A stretch of 64,000 nt of DNA from Sceloporus undulatus. Taxonomy: Eukaryota > Chordata > Lepidosauria > Squamata > Phrynosomatidae. The position numbers and the translations under genes are program-made. The notes under the pieces were generated by a model that did not search any database, was not told the origin of the DNA, and saw only the letters and a list, made by a program, of their open reading frames with translations. The stretch covers positions 124,118,018 to 124,182,017 of the forward strand of contig NC_056523.1 in the NCBI RefSeq assembly GCF_019175285.1, in the 5' to 3' direction. The first letter of the stretch is position 1. Each line of letters opens with the position of its first letter. This document shows, in pieces, positions 11,401 to 20,284 of this stretch.

Positions 11401-14400
11401 TCTGCCTGTGCTCTTTCCTATAATCCATAATCAAGGGGTGATCATGACTAGGGAGCAAATGCAAATGCATCCACTTCCATCCTGCAGGTATGCTGCATAT
11501 CTCAACTGGCTGTCATTAAAGAGAAGTTTGTGGTGCCCACTCAAAACTTACGTGCAGCTGAATGGTCTCCCATCTGCCTGGATGCCAGGTCTCCCAGGAG
11601 AGGAGGGTACAGAGGGTTCAGTCCCTGCAACAGCTGGTGACACTGGGATTAGAAAACAGGAGGGGAGAGAAATGTGAATAGATCGACATTTTGTCTCACT
11701 GCAGCTCATGGAAGAACTATGGGTGAGACCCTTCCCAGGGCCTATCTATCAGGGACCTTCTGAGACAGAGAAGACTCCCACCAGCCAAGCCAGTTTCAGT
11801 TGTCAGGCCACACAAATCAGGAGCCCAGCTGTGCTAACACCACCCACCTCTAACCTTATTTGCTTCACCCCTGTAACCAATACCACTCTTAGCCAAAGTA
11901 TGCAGTCATGAAATAACAAGCTTGAATAGTCCCTGGAAGCAAAGATGATGAAACTGAGGTTGTTCTACTTTGGCCACATAATGAGAAAAGATGGTGTGGC
12001 TCACTAGAAGAGACAACAATGCTAGGAAAGATGGAGGAAGTAGAAAGAGAGGAAGGCCGCATGCTAGATGGATGAACTCTATCAAGGAGGTCATGGGCAT
12101 GAATTTACAGGACCTAAGCAGAACAGTGGAGGATAAGGTGGGCTTGGAGATGGCTCATCTACAGGGCTGTCACGCTTCCCGACTCGAGGGCAGTTAACAC
12201 ACACACAAACACACACTTGCAAAGCAGAGATGCACAACCTGAAGCAAGGGAAGAAGGGAGGGAGTTCACCCCACGTTTTTGCAGGAGGCTGAGTGCTCTC
12301 CTACAATTTTTCCCTCCAGGCTTTTGCATCTCTATCCTAAAACCTACTGAACAAGAAAGAAAAATCTTACTCCACTAAAGGAGTCCTTATCACCCCAATA
12401 GGTCTCACTGCCAGCATCTTTTGCTTTCTCCTCCCGCCTCTCCAACATGTCTCCCAGGAAAGCCAAGCCTGACCAAGTGTCCTCTTAGCCCGCTTCACCC
12501 CCTCCACCTGCCCACCTTATACCTGCTCTGTCCGGCTGCTGGTAGGTGGTGCTGCCTTCTTTCTTGATACCTCCCAGATGAGGACAGGCACTTTCTCCTG
12601 GCCAAGAAGCCTTTGTTGTGTGGCACTGCTCACTTCCTTCATGGCGGGGTCGCTCCAATCCTTTACTCAAGGGCTGCTCCTCAAGGGAGCGCAGGTCTCT
12701 GCTGAGGCCACTGCTGGGTGGGATGTCTTTCCCACCATGCTTGCTGTCCTTACAGTCCCCATTCAGCTGGGCAAGCCCAGGTCGGCTGTAGTTGCTGGCG
12801 TCATACTCTTGTGCCACTTCTGAACCTTCTGACATTGTAGAGACTTCATCCTCCTCTTCTTCCTCTTCATCCTCTTCTTCCTCTTCACCTTTGACCTCCT
12901 CACTCTTCTACAAATGTCAACAAGAGGAAATGAGAAAAACAAGGAAAAGAGTCCATGTCCTGCTTCCACAGATCCCAGGTTATGAATCAGCCCCACATCT
13001 TAACATGTTAGCAGTCAAGCTTTCTTCTGACTCTAAAATTGATGACTTCAGCCAGGGGAGCTGCAAGTGGATGAGCAAAGCTCACTCCCCTAGATGTAGT
13101 TGAACTGCAATCCTCAGCACTCCTCACCACTGACTGTGCTGCTAAGAGTTTCAGTCCAATGATTTCTGAAGGGCCCATCATTCCCACCTCTGCCTTTTGG
13201 TTGCTTTAGGCTGCAGGCCTGTAGATGATTATTGTTACTGTGTACCTTCAAGTTGTTTCAGACCCTGATGTGACTCTATCATGGGGGAGTCCTAGGGTCG
13301 AGAGAGTGTGACTCACTCAAGGTGAGTGGTTTTCCATGGAGCAGAACTGAACCCTGTTATCCAGAGTCACAGTCTAATGCTCAAGCCACTGCAACCTGCT
13401 GGCTCTCCCTTAATGATTATCCAGCAGCAAGTTCCACTTAACTCAGTATGGCTTACCTCTAAGAAGACATGTACAGTGTCATATTACTCATGATGCCACA
13501 TCTCATTTCTCAAGCCTAGTTTGCTCTTACATTAGCACAAAATCTTAGGTGCAGCATCTCCTTGTCAACCCTGCTTTAGTTTCAAACTAATTTATTTGCA
13601 GGCAGGTCATTCAGTCTGAGCAATGCTGGGGTGAGAAGCCTCCCAAAGGTACCATGATGTGCCTCGATATCACGTGCCCCACATGTGCCCCAAGGTACTT
13701 TCATGTGCTCTGAGGCTTGCTAAAAAAAGAGCAGGCATCTCCCAAATCCTTGGGAAATTAAGAGCAACCAACTTTGCCTGCCCCATCTCTCTATCTGGCT
13801 TTGTCCTAACCCAAAAACTAAACACAACTTGCTATCTTTATCAGAACAAAGCTTCCAAACTGGGGGAGAACCAGAAGGACGCTATTTTACCAGACAGTAA
13901 CTGTAAAAAACCCCACCCATCCCTTTGATTATGGCTGGGCTCCTTATTAGATTTGGTTGCTGGACGCCCTTCTGACCAGTAACCACATGATTTTATTTTT
14001 TGGTGCGCCTCCCTCCTCCATTCCCTTGCATTTGTGCTCCCACCACCCACCTCTCGACCTCAGTGGAGGTTACAGGAACCCTTTAGGTCAAACACAAACT
14101 GACTATTTGTTCTGTGTTTAGATGGAGCCTGGTACTGACTGGGGATGGGGGGGGGGCGCTGTTCTGGGTTTGCCTCACAGATGCAAACTGGAGGGTCACA
14201 TGCGCATGATGGGGGGATGTGCATCTGTGTGGGCGTGTCTCCTCGTGCATAAGAGCTCATCCCCCCCCCACTTGCCTGACCCTAGAAGGACCATAGCCTT
14301 CCAGGGGTCCTCAATGGGTGTGCCCCCATCCCTCCTTGCCCTGGAAGGAGTTGGCCATCCCAAAAGGTGGCCCTTTCTTCCTAGAATACGTTGGGGTGGC

Positions 14401-17400
14401 ACTGGCGCAGGGTGACCAGACGTCCTCCTTTTCTAGGACTACACACTACATTTCTGGCTTCTGCCCAGGAGGAATTCCAAAATGTCCTCCATTTGGAACA
14501 TGACTCAGAAACATGGATTTATAGTTTATATGAGCATTTTTAGCTTTAGCAGGAATCTGAATCCTGATCCACGTTTGAAACATTACCCGACCCTGACTCT
14601 CACATTCTTGCACTCTAACATATGTAATGATAAAATAAAGGAGAACTGTATGAAGACAGGATGACCGGGCGTCCTCCTTTCCCAGGACAATTTCAACCTC
14701 CCATCCAGGAAGAATTCCAAAACGGCCTCCATTTGGAGCAGCACGGTTTATACATATGTGTTGTGTTTTCAGTTTTCCATTGGTCATATCCCGCACTTGT
14801 CTTGAAGGTCCCACATTTGGGGGTTCCTTGTCCTTCCTTGGAGGTGTGAGGGCTTCTGGTCACTCTGACCAGACCCCTACAAGGGCCACCTCTTCCCTGG
14901 GATGAGCTGGCCATCCCAAAAGGACATTTCCCCCCAGCCTATTCTGGAGTGACAGAGGAGGACAGTACGGACAGTTGGAACTGTGCCAAGAGGAGGTGAC
15001 GCCCAAAACTCTTCCTCACAGCTGGATGCACATTTGCACAACAACACAGACAAGACTCCTCTCACTTGGGGGGGGGGGGGGGGGGGAGCTGGGATTTCCC
15101 CTTTCCAAAAGCATCTCCCCTCCCTCCGTCTGTCAGTCTGTCTGCTGGAGCTCTGTCCCTTCCATGCGTGCCCACTCCCCTCCCTGTGCTGGAGCAGCAC
15201 CCTTCACACACATCTCAACTTCTGGTCCTCCAGATGTTTTTGACTTCAGCTCCCAGATTCCCTCATCATTGGCCATGCTGGCAAAGGCTTCTGGGTGCTG
15301 AAGTCCAAAACAGCTGGAGGATCAAAGGTTGAGAACCTCTGACCCAGGGTGACCAGATTTTTGTTCCCCCCCCCCCCCCCCCCCGCCCCGACACGTTCTA
15401 CATACCCACCTTCTCCTGTCTAGGGAGAATCCCAAAATGTCCTCCATCTTGAACAAGCTGGGTAATCCTTCTTCCTTGTGTGGGTCGCTAAAATTAGCAC
15501 CCACCTTGTTTGGGGGGCAATTGGCTTACAGACTGTAATGGCACATTGAGTTCACTACAAAATGGATTTCTATCTACAGGAGTGTTTTTAAGTTCTTCTC
15601 TTAGGATGTCACCTTTTCTGGAAGGTCCTCTTCCCTCCCTCTCTCCGCCACACTCTGAAATGGAGGACCTTCAAGGAAAATGGGAGGACGCGACCCAAAA
15701 AAAGCCCCAAACACTCCCTATATATAAAATATAAATTATGTTCCTTTGCCCTGCTCAAAGTCAATGACATTTTGGAATTCCTCCTGGACTGAAGAAGGTG
15801 GGGATGGAGGGCTGGTCCTGGAAAAGGAGGACATGTCTGGCTGTCCTATGGATGTCCTCACCGCCAAGGAGGACAAGGCACCGCCAAATGAAGGATGGCC
15901 AAGGAAGAATGGAGGGATGTGACCCAAGAGAAGCCAAAAACACGCCTATAAAAATATTCACGAATGCTTCGTGGCTGTGCCCCAAATGGAGGACCTTTTG
16001 GAAACCCCCGCTGGACAGAAGGAAACACATCCTGGGAAAAGGAGGGCCAAGTCTGGTCATCCCCTTCTTAGCCCTACTCAGAACTGAGGACGCTTTGGAA
16101 ACATGTCTTGGACAGAAGGAGGCTAAAGTGTTGGACGTGTCCTGGGCAAAGAAGGACGCCTGGTCAGCCTGTTCTTAGCCCCACTCAAAATGGAGGACCT
16201 TTTGGAAATCCTGGAAAAAGGAGGGCCAAGTCTGGTTGTGCGGTTCTAAAGTGCTGCTCAAAATGGAGGACATTGAATCTGACATAAGAGAAAATGCCAT
16301 GGAGGAAAAAGGGGGGCCGTGTCTGGTCAACCCCCTTTTAGTCCTGCTCAACTTGGAGGACGCTTTGGAAACCCCTCCTGGACAGGAGAAGGAGGAGAAA
16401 ATGGAGGATGCGTCCAGGGAAAAGGAGGACGCCTGGTCAGCCTAACCCTAAATGGAGGAGCTGGTGGGAATCCCTCCTGGAGAGAAGAAAGATGGAAAAG
16501 GAGGACCAAGTCTAGTCGCCCAATTCTAAAGTCCTGCTCAAAATGGAGGACATTAAATCTGACACGGTCGAAACGTCCGGGGGGGGAAAGGAGGACAGTG
16601 TGTGGTCACCCTCTTTCTAGCCGTACTCAAAATGGAGGACGCTTGGGATGTTTCCCTCCTGGGCAGAAGAAGAAGGCGGGAAAGGAGGGCCAATCCTGGT
16701 GGCCCGGTTCTACACTCCTGCTCAAAATGGAGGGCGCTAAGTCTGTTTAGAGGGGGGCAACTGGCTGAGAAGCATGGGCTTGTCTCTACAGAAGTGCTCT
16801 GGCCTTTTTGGGGGGTGGGAGGTCCTCCCTTTGGGGCGCCCCCTTCCACGGAGGAAAGAAATCCGCCCGGTTCCTAGCCCTTCTCAAAATGGACGGGTCT
16901 TGGGAGAATGACGTTCCGGAGAGAAGCGGATGGGAAGCGGTGGGCGGTGGGTGGTGCGTGTCCTCCTCTCAAAATGGAGGAGGAGGAGGAGGAGGGCCGG
17001 GGGCTCCTCCGGGGCAGAGGCGTCCCGCTTCCCTTCCGCGCTTACCTTGTTCCCGCGGGGGGCCGCCCTGGACTGGCCGGCAGCGCCCCCTCCTCCTGCT
17101 GCTGCTGCTGCTGCTCTCTCCGCCCGGCCGCCTCCTGCTCCTGCTCCTGCCGCTGCTGCCGCCGCCGCCGCCGCCCGCGTCCTCTCCTCCTGGAGGAGCA
17201 GCAGCCCCTGCGCGCGGCCCCTGGTCACCCTCCCCGCCGCCCCCGCCGCCGCCGCTCCGTCTCCGCCCAAGTAGCGCACGATCTCCCTCAGGCTCACCGG
17301 CGACGACGACGACGACGACGAAGGAGGGTCCTCCTGCTGCTGCGACGCCGCCGCCGCCGCGGCGGGAGAGGGCCGCTCTCTGCCGGTCCTGCGGGGGGCA

Positions 17401-17825
17401 GGCGGGGGCGGGGGCGGCGGCGGGGGCGGCGGTGGCGGGAGGGGCGGCGGGGGCCTCTGGGAGGCTGAGGCGGAGGAGGCGGCCCCTCCCGGCCTGCGCG
17501 GGGGCTGCACTCGCGCGGCGTTCCTGTAGGAGATGCTGCCCTTGTAGGAGACGCGGAGGACGGCGCGCTGCTGGATGAGCTTCTCCAGCTCGGCGCGGGT
17601 GCGCTCAGGCTCGGGCCCGTGGCGGCGCCGCACCATGCGGCAGATGCGCTCCAGGTCCGGGCGCGCCTTCCGCGAGCGGAGAGAGTCGATCGTGTCCAGG
17701 ATCCACTCCTGGTAGCGGGGGGCCTCCGCCGCCGAAGACGAGCACGACGACGACGAGGAGGAGGACGAGGACGACGACGAGGAGCAGGACGAGGAGGAGG
17801 CCGGGGCCGGAGCGGGGCCCGCCAT
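8307..17825 (-). CDS. SAMD1: SAMD1 (atherin), complete five-exon coding region
   Basis: SAMD1 is a nuclear chromatin regulator that binds unmethylated CpG islands through an atypical winged-helix domain and associates with L3MBTL3 and the KDM1A demethylase complex (family knowledge). Coding exons on the minus strand are 17046-17825, 12523-12907, 11552-11624, 9054-9162 and 8307-8465. They total 1506 nt, or 501 residues plus stop, against about 538 in human. All junctions are GT-AG and the phases (0, 1, 2, 0) agree. The winged helix lies at about residues 36-110 and contains [20 protein letters not shown] and [20 protein letters not shown]. It is followed by Pro, Ala and Ser runs, a [13 protein letters not shown] segment near 175-190, an acidic stretch after residue 260, and a C-terminal SAM domain at about 421-490 ([20 protein letters not shown]). 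The ATG at 17825 has a strong Kozak context and gives MAGP as in mammals. PRKACA lies upstream on the same strand, the human order. Confidence 0.96.
9054..9162 (-). CDS. SAMD1: SAMD1 coding exon 4 (start of SAM domain)
   Basis: A 109-nt exon with acceptor CTTGTAG and donor GAGCAG followed by GTGAGA. It encodes [20 protein letters not shown] and then [16 protein letters not shown], the first helices of the SAM domain. The segment differs from the mammalian protein at only a few positions, for example SVSDVVDY in place of TVMDVVEY. Confidence 0.95.
9678..9710 (+). mobile_element. Sauria-type SINE, 5' head (split copy)
   Basis: GCCAGCGTGGTATAGTGG and TTGGACTAT form the tRNA-like head. The element continues at 10437 after a LINE insertion. 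Confidence 0.8.
9711..10436 (-). mobile_element. CR1-clade LINE, 5'-truncated, inserted in a SINE
   Basis: The low-coordinate end begins AGAATCATAGAGTTGGAAG, the reverse complement of the CR1 3' terminus. Further in are GCCATCCAGCCTCTGTTTAA and the end of the reverse transcriptase ORF in reverse (CAGTATTCCAGGTGGGGCC, GGTGTCCCCCATCCT). About 726 bp of the 3' end remains, typical of 5'-truncated CR1 copies. Confidence 0.88.
10437..10612 (+). mobile_element. Sauria-type SINE, remainder of split copy
   Basis: Resumes at GACTCTGGAG exactly where the head stops at 9710, then runs through CTTGCCAAGAAAACTTC to the Bov-B-like tail (CATAAATTGGAAATGAATTG). Confidence 0.8.
11552..11624 (-). CDS. SAMD1: SAMD1 coding exon 3
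   Basis: A short 73-nt exon too small for simple ORF detection. Acceptor GTTGCAG precedes GGACTGAACC and donor TGCAC precedes GTAAGT. The translation [20 protein letters not shown] then FSC aligns with the mammalian segment SPSPVPLPPGKPALPGADGT before PFGCP. Phase 1 in and phase 2 out fit exons 2 and 4 exactly. Confidence 0.9.
11925..12203 (+). mobile_element. Bov-B (RTE) LINE 3' end
   Basis: Encodes remnants of the conserved C-terminal block ([36 protein letters not shown]) and the tail GAGGGCAGTTAAC, followed by a CA-rich microsatellite to about 12220. It lies in SAMD1 intron 2. Confidence 0.85.
12204..12522 (-). other. SAMD1: Remainder of SAMD1 intron 2
   Basis: CA-rich start, then sequence without recognisable features up to the exon 2 donor. 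Confidence 0.7.
12523..12907 (-). CDS. SAMD1: SAMD1 coding exon 2 (acidic linker)
   Basis: A 385-nt exon with acceptor TTTGTAG before AAGAGTGAGG and donor GCAG followed by GTATAAG. It begins with an acidic stretch ([17 protein letters not shown]) that corresponds to the acidic region of mammalian SAMD1, followed by [10 protein letters not shown], close to the mammalian DVSEGSEVPE. The rest is a poorly conserved, probably disordered linker. It enters in phase 0 and leaves in phase 1, matching the neighbouring exons. Confidence 0.93.
13231..13406 (-). mobile_element. Sauria-type SINE, minus orientation
   Basis: The Bov-B-like tail (TGTACCTTCAAGTTGTTTC in reverse) is at the low-coordinate end and the tRNA-like head (GCTCAAGCCACTGCAACCTG in reverse) at the high end. 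Confidence 0.75.
14657..14867 (+). mobile_element. Full-length copy of the GTCCTCC element
   Basis: Starts CAGGATGACCGGGCGTCCTC and ends CTTCTGGTCACTCTG, an inverted pair. Between lie GAATTCCAAAACGGCCTCC and CTTGAAGGTCCCACATTTGG. It is 211 bp with no coding capacity. No clear target duplication is visible. Confidence 0.7.
15068..15086 (+). repeat. G19 homopolymer
   Basis: Nineteen consecutive G on the plus strand in SAMD1 intron 1. Confidence 0.9.
15215..15345. mobile_element. Short palindromic hAT-like MITE
   Basis: TCCTCCAGATGTTTTTGAC and CCATGCTGGCAAAGG with a reverse-complementary right half (GTCCAAAACAGCTGGAGGA), the family seen at 1316-1454. Confidence 0.65.
15366..15384 (+). repeat. 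C19 homopolymer
   Basis: Nineteen consecutive C on the plus strand, about 280 bp from the G19 run and able to pair with it. Confidence 0.9.
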
Positions 17826-18060
17826 GGCCCTCCAACAGGGGGACCCCGCCGAGGAGGGCTGCCTGGGGCGGCGGAGAGGGGCGCGAGCTACTCCTGCTCC
17901 TCCTCCTCCTCCTACTGCTCCGCCGCCGCCGCCGCCCGAGCGGGACCCGCGAGACGCTTAAGGAGGCGCTGCCGCCGCCGCCGGTGCTGCTGCTGCCGCT
18001 GCCGCCGCCGCCGCCTGTGTCCGCTCTCCCGCTTAAGGTGGAACGAAGGAGTTCTCTGAA
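16790..18060 (-). promoter_or_regulatory. SAMD1: CpG island and probable SAMD1 promoter
   Basis: A dense run of CG dinucleotides and GCC/GCG triplet tracts covers SAMD1 exon 1 and about 230 bp upstream of its ATG. The immediate upstream sequence (17830-18050) is a GC-rich, TATA-less stretch full of GCCGCC and CTGCTG runs, typical of a vertebrate CpG-island promoter. The transcription start cannot be fixed from sequence. The island is flanked on both sides by the GTCCTCC repeat array. Confidence 0.7.
17046..17825 (-). CDS. SAMD1: SAMD1 coding exon 1
   Basis: This 780-nt exon encodes residues 1-260 and ends in phase 0 at AACAAG followed by GTAAG. It carries a near-pure serine run encoded by AGC/TCG-type triplets, the winged-helix DNA-binding domain, a run of prolines, several alanine and serine runs, and the PVSLRE segment. 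The homopolymer tracts differ from mammals in position and length, as expected for slippage-prone linkers, while the winged helix is nearly unchanged. The exon is very GC-rich and sits inside the CpG island. Confidence 0.95.
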
Positions 18061-18230
18061 TGGCTTTTAAAGAGGAGGAGGAGGAGGGGCTCCGGCGCTC
18101 TCTCTGGCTCCTTCCTCCCTCCCTCGCTCCCTTCCCTTCCCTTCCCTCCCTCGTTCCTTCCTCTCAGAGTGACCCAGGCCTGTCCTCCCTCCCTTCCCGC
18201 CTCCGCCTCCCTCCTCTTCTCCTGCTGCTG

Positions 18231-19230
18231 CTGTCCAGAAGGGAGTTCCAAAAGGTCCTCCATTTTGAGCAGGGCCAAAGCACAGGGTGACCGCAGACAC
18301 TTCCCCCTTTTTCCAAGACACGTCCTCCACTTCTTCTCTCTAGAAGGGAGTTCCAAAAGGTCCTCCATTTTGAGCGGGACTCTAAAACACGACCACCACA
18401 CACACTTCGCCCTCCCTTTCAGCCACCTTCTTCCTGTAGGGACCCTTCGCGCACAATAGCCAGCTGTCCTCCTTTTCCCAGGGCCTGTCAGCTTCCCCTG
18501 TCCAGGGAGTGATTTCCTAAAGGTCCTCCATTTTGAGACTGACCAAACCCCAGTGACCATGTGTCCTCCTTTTCCCAGGACCTGACCTCTCTCTCAGCTC
18601 CCTCTGTCTAGGGAGGGGCTTCCTCAAGAACCTTCATTTTGACACTGACCAAACAACAGAGTAACTAGGTGTCCTCCTTTTTTAGAGGACAGGTCCTCCA
18701 TTTCAGCCACCTTCTGTCCAGGAGGGATTCTCCATTTTGAGAGTTGCCAAACAACAGAGTGGCAGGTGTCCTCCTTTTTAAGGACCTGTCCTCCATTTCC
18801 AGCCATTTTCTTCTTCCTCTGTCCAGGAGAGAGTTCCAAAAGGTCGTTCATTTTGAGCAGGGCTAAAGGACAGAGTGGCCACAGACACGTCCTCTCTTTC
18901 CAAGACACATCCTCTATTTCGTCCTCCTTCGTTTGTCCAGGAAGGATTTTCAAAAAAGCTCCTCCATTTTGAGTAGGGCTAAGAACAGGGTGATCACACA
19001 CGTCCTCCTTTTTCCAGGACCTGTCCAACATTTCTTCTACTGTCCATTTCCAAAAGGTCCTCCATATTTTTTATAAAAGCGTCCCCCCCCCCCTTGGCTC
19101 TTTCTATGTGAGGCCATCAGCGGGGTGACCAGGCTTGTCCTTTTTTTCCAGGATATGCCCTCCATTTCAGCCTTCTGTCCAGGAAGGATTCCAAAACATC
19201 CTCCTGGACAGAGCTAGGAAGCAGGAATTT
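18231..19230 (+). repeat. GTCCTCC-element array, right block (upstream of SAMD1)
   Basis: Direct tandem copies in plus orientation. TCCTCCATTTTGAG or a close variant recurs at 18256, 18361, 18524, 18631, 18729, 18844 and 18960, mostly 98-116 bp apart (one gap of 163 bp). Each unit has the order GTGACC, GTCCTCCTTTT, CCAGGAC, CTGTCCAGGAGGGA, TCCAAAAGG, TCCTCCATTTTGAG. The block starts about 400 bp upstream of the SAMD1 start codon. Confidence 0.85.
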
Positions 19231-19247
19231 ATACTTTGTATGAGTGC

Positions 19248-19486
19248 AAGGCTGACCAGATGTCCTCACGCCACCAAGGAGGACAAGCACCACAAAATGG
19301 AGGACATTCCAGAAAAAACTAGAGGGACAAGAGCAAAAAAAAGCTGTAACACACTCCTGGAAATATACAGTAAACTTATGCTTCTTAGATGTGCTCCAAA
19401 TGGAGGACATTTTGGAATTCCTCCTGAACTGAAAAAGGCAGAAATGGAGGACAGGTCCTGGAAAAGGAGGATGAAGTCTGGCCACC
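19248..19486 (-). mobile_element. Full-length copy of the GTCCTCC element, minus orientation
   Basis: Begins GCTGACCAGATGTCCTCACG and ends GAAGTCTGGCCACC; the interior includes GGAGGACATTTTGGAATTCC and GGTCCTGGAAAAGGAGGA. It closes the right side of the array with the opposite orientation to the tandem units. Confidence 0.65.
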
Positions 19487-20284
19487 TGCATGAGTGTTAC
19501 CAGCTTTTCTTAGGTCATGTCCCTCCATTTGTCTTGAAGGTCCTACATTTGGCTTTGCTTCATCCTCCTTGGCGGTGCCCCCTCAGAAGTCAACCTAGAC
19601 CCAGTTTTAAAGAAAAGCAGCAGCAATAACAACAACAAAAGGCCCCACTCTCTCCCATTTATGGCTGCAAGAGTTTACAGAACACCATGCTCTCCAAGCT
19701 TTTAGTTCCTCAACTGCATCCGCACCGCACGGTTTGACACTGCTTTAACTGCCATGGCTCCATGCTATGGAATTCTGGGAATGGTAGTTTGGTGTGGTGT
19801 GGCTCCAGAGCAGAGCTCTGCCAAAGTGGATTATTTCTGCAGTGTGGATGCAGACCTAGATGACATTTGCTGCTCTCCCTAAACTCTCACCTCCCTCCCT
19901 TAGATCTGACCCTCCTTTTCTCAAAACATTTAGGAGGGAGGAAAGGGCCCTCTTTTTTCCTGCCTATGTTGCATTTTTCCTTTTGCCCATGGATGGCCTC
20001 AGGGCAGAACCTGAGGAAAGGACAAAACAAAAGGTTCCCACTGCTTTAGGAAAACCAGATGTTATTGGGCCACAACTCCCAAGTGCCTCAGCCAAGAGAG
20101 ATCATGGTGCGGGATGCTGTCCAAAGACGCTATGGGAAAACCTACTGTTCTCAGGAAAAGGAAGGTGCTACCTCCTTGTGGTTCTGTAATTACTGCAATC
20201 TTTTGTGTCTCCTTTTTTTAATGTATGGGGATATTGACTCTCATCTCTGGGCCACTGTTACGTTTTCCTTATTAGTTGGCAGAT
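19487..20284. other. Intergenic stretch with a Harbinger-like fragment
   Basis: About 19714-19853 is a copy of the 6427-6648 family (CTTTAACTGCCATGGCTCC; TTATTTCTGCAGTGTGG). The rest is unrecognised. Confidence 0.5.

Larger units (their letters stand above)
9163..11551 (-). other. SAMD1: SAMD1 intron 3
   Basis: Holds a SINE split by a CR1 insertion (9678-10612) and a decayed old repeat near 10830-10925 (GCAGTTTTTGAAGCGTCTTC). The rest is unrecognised. Confidence 0.8.
14411..16960 (-). repeat. GTCCTCC-element array, left block (SAMD1 intron 1)
   Basis: Many copies of a family whose hallmarks are GGTGACCAGACGTCCTCC, a CTGTCCAGGAGGAATTCC segment, and TCCTCCATTTTGAG. From about 15770 to 16960 nearly all copies read in the minus orientation (CTCAAAATGGAGGAC on the plus strand); between 14411 and 15700 both orientations occur. 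Some copies look like full elements of about 210 bp, others are half units of about 100-130 bp joined in tandem. The hAT-like nature is inferred from the CAGGGTGACC terminal sequence. Confidence 0.8.
12908..17045 (-). other. SAMD1: SAMD1 intron 1
   Basis: A 4.1-kb intron. From about 14411 to 16960 it is nearly filled with copies of the GTCCTCC element. It also holds a SINE (13231-13406), a short MITE (15215-15345) and opposed 19-base G and C runs. Confidence 0.85.

Noticed and set aside
12792-13103. Plus-strand frame with a serine run opposite SAMD1 exon 2
   Set aside because: It is the antisense of the acidic glutamate stretch.
16808-17578. A 256-residue open frame on the plus strand over SAMD1 exon 1
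   Set aside because: It is the antisense of the GC-rich SAMD1 exon, with Pro, Arg and Leu runs and no recognisable domain. The minus-strand frame holds the conserved winged helix.
18033-19031. Open frames with repeated KMEDLLEL-like peptides
   Set aside because: They arise from the tandem GTCCTCC array; similar peptides appear in several frames and the unit is a noncoding transposon derivative.
18231-19230. Regular repeats resembling a CRISPR array
   Set aside because: Repeats and spacers are not distinct, the units are imperfect and about 110 bp long, and the DNA is vertebrate.
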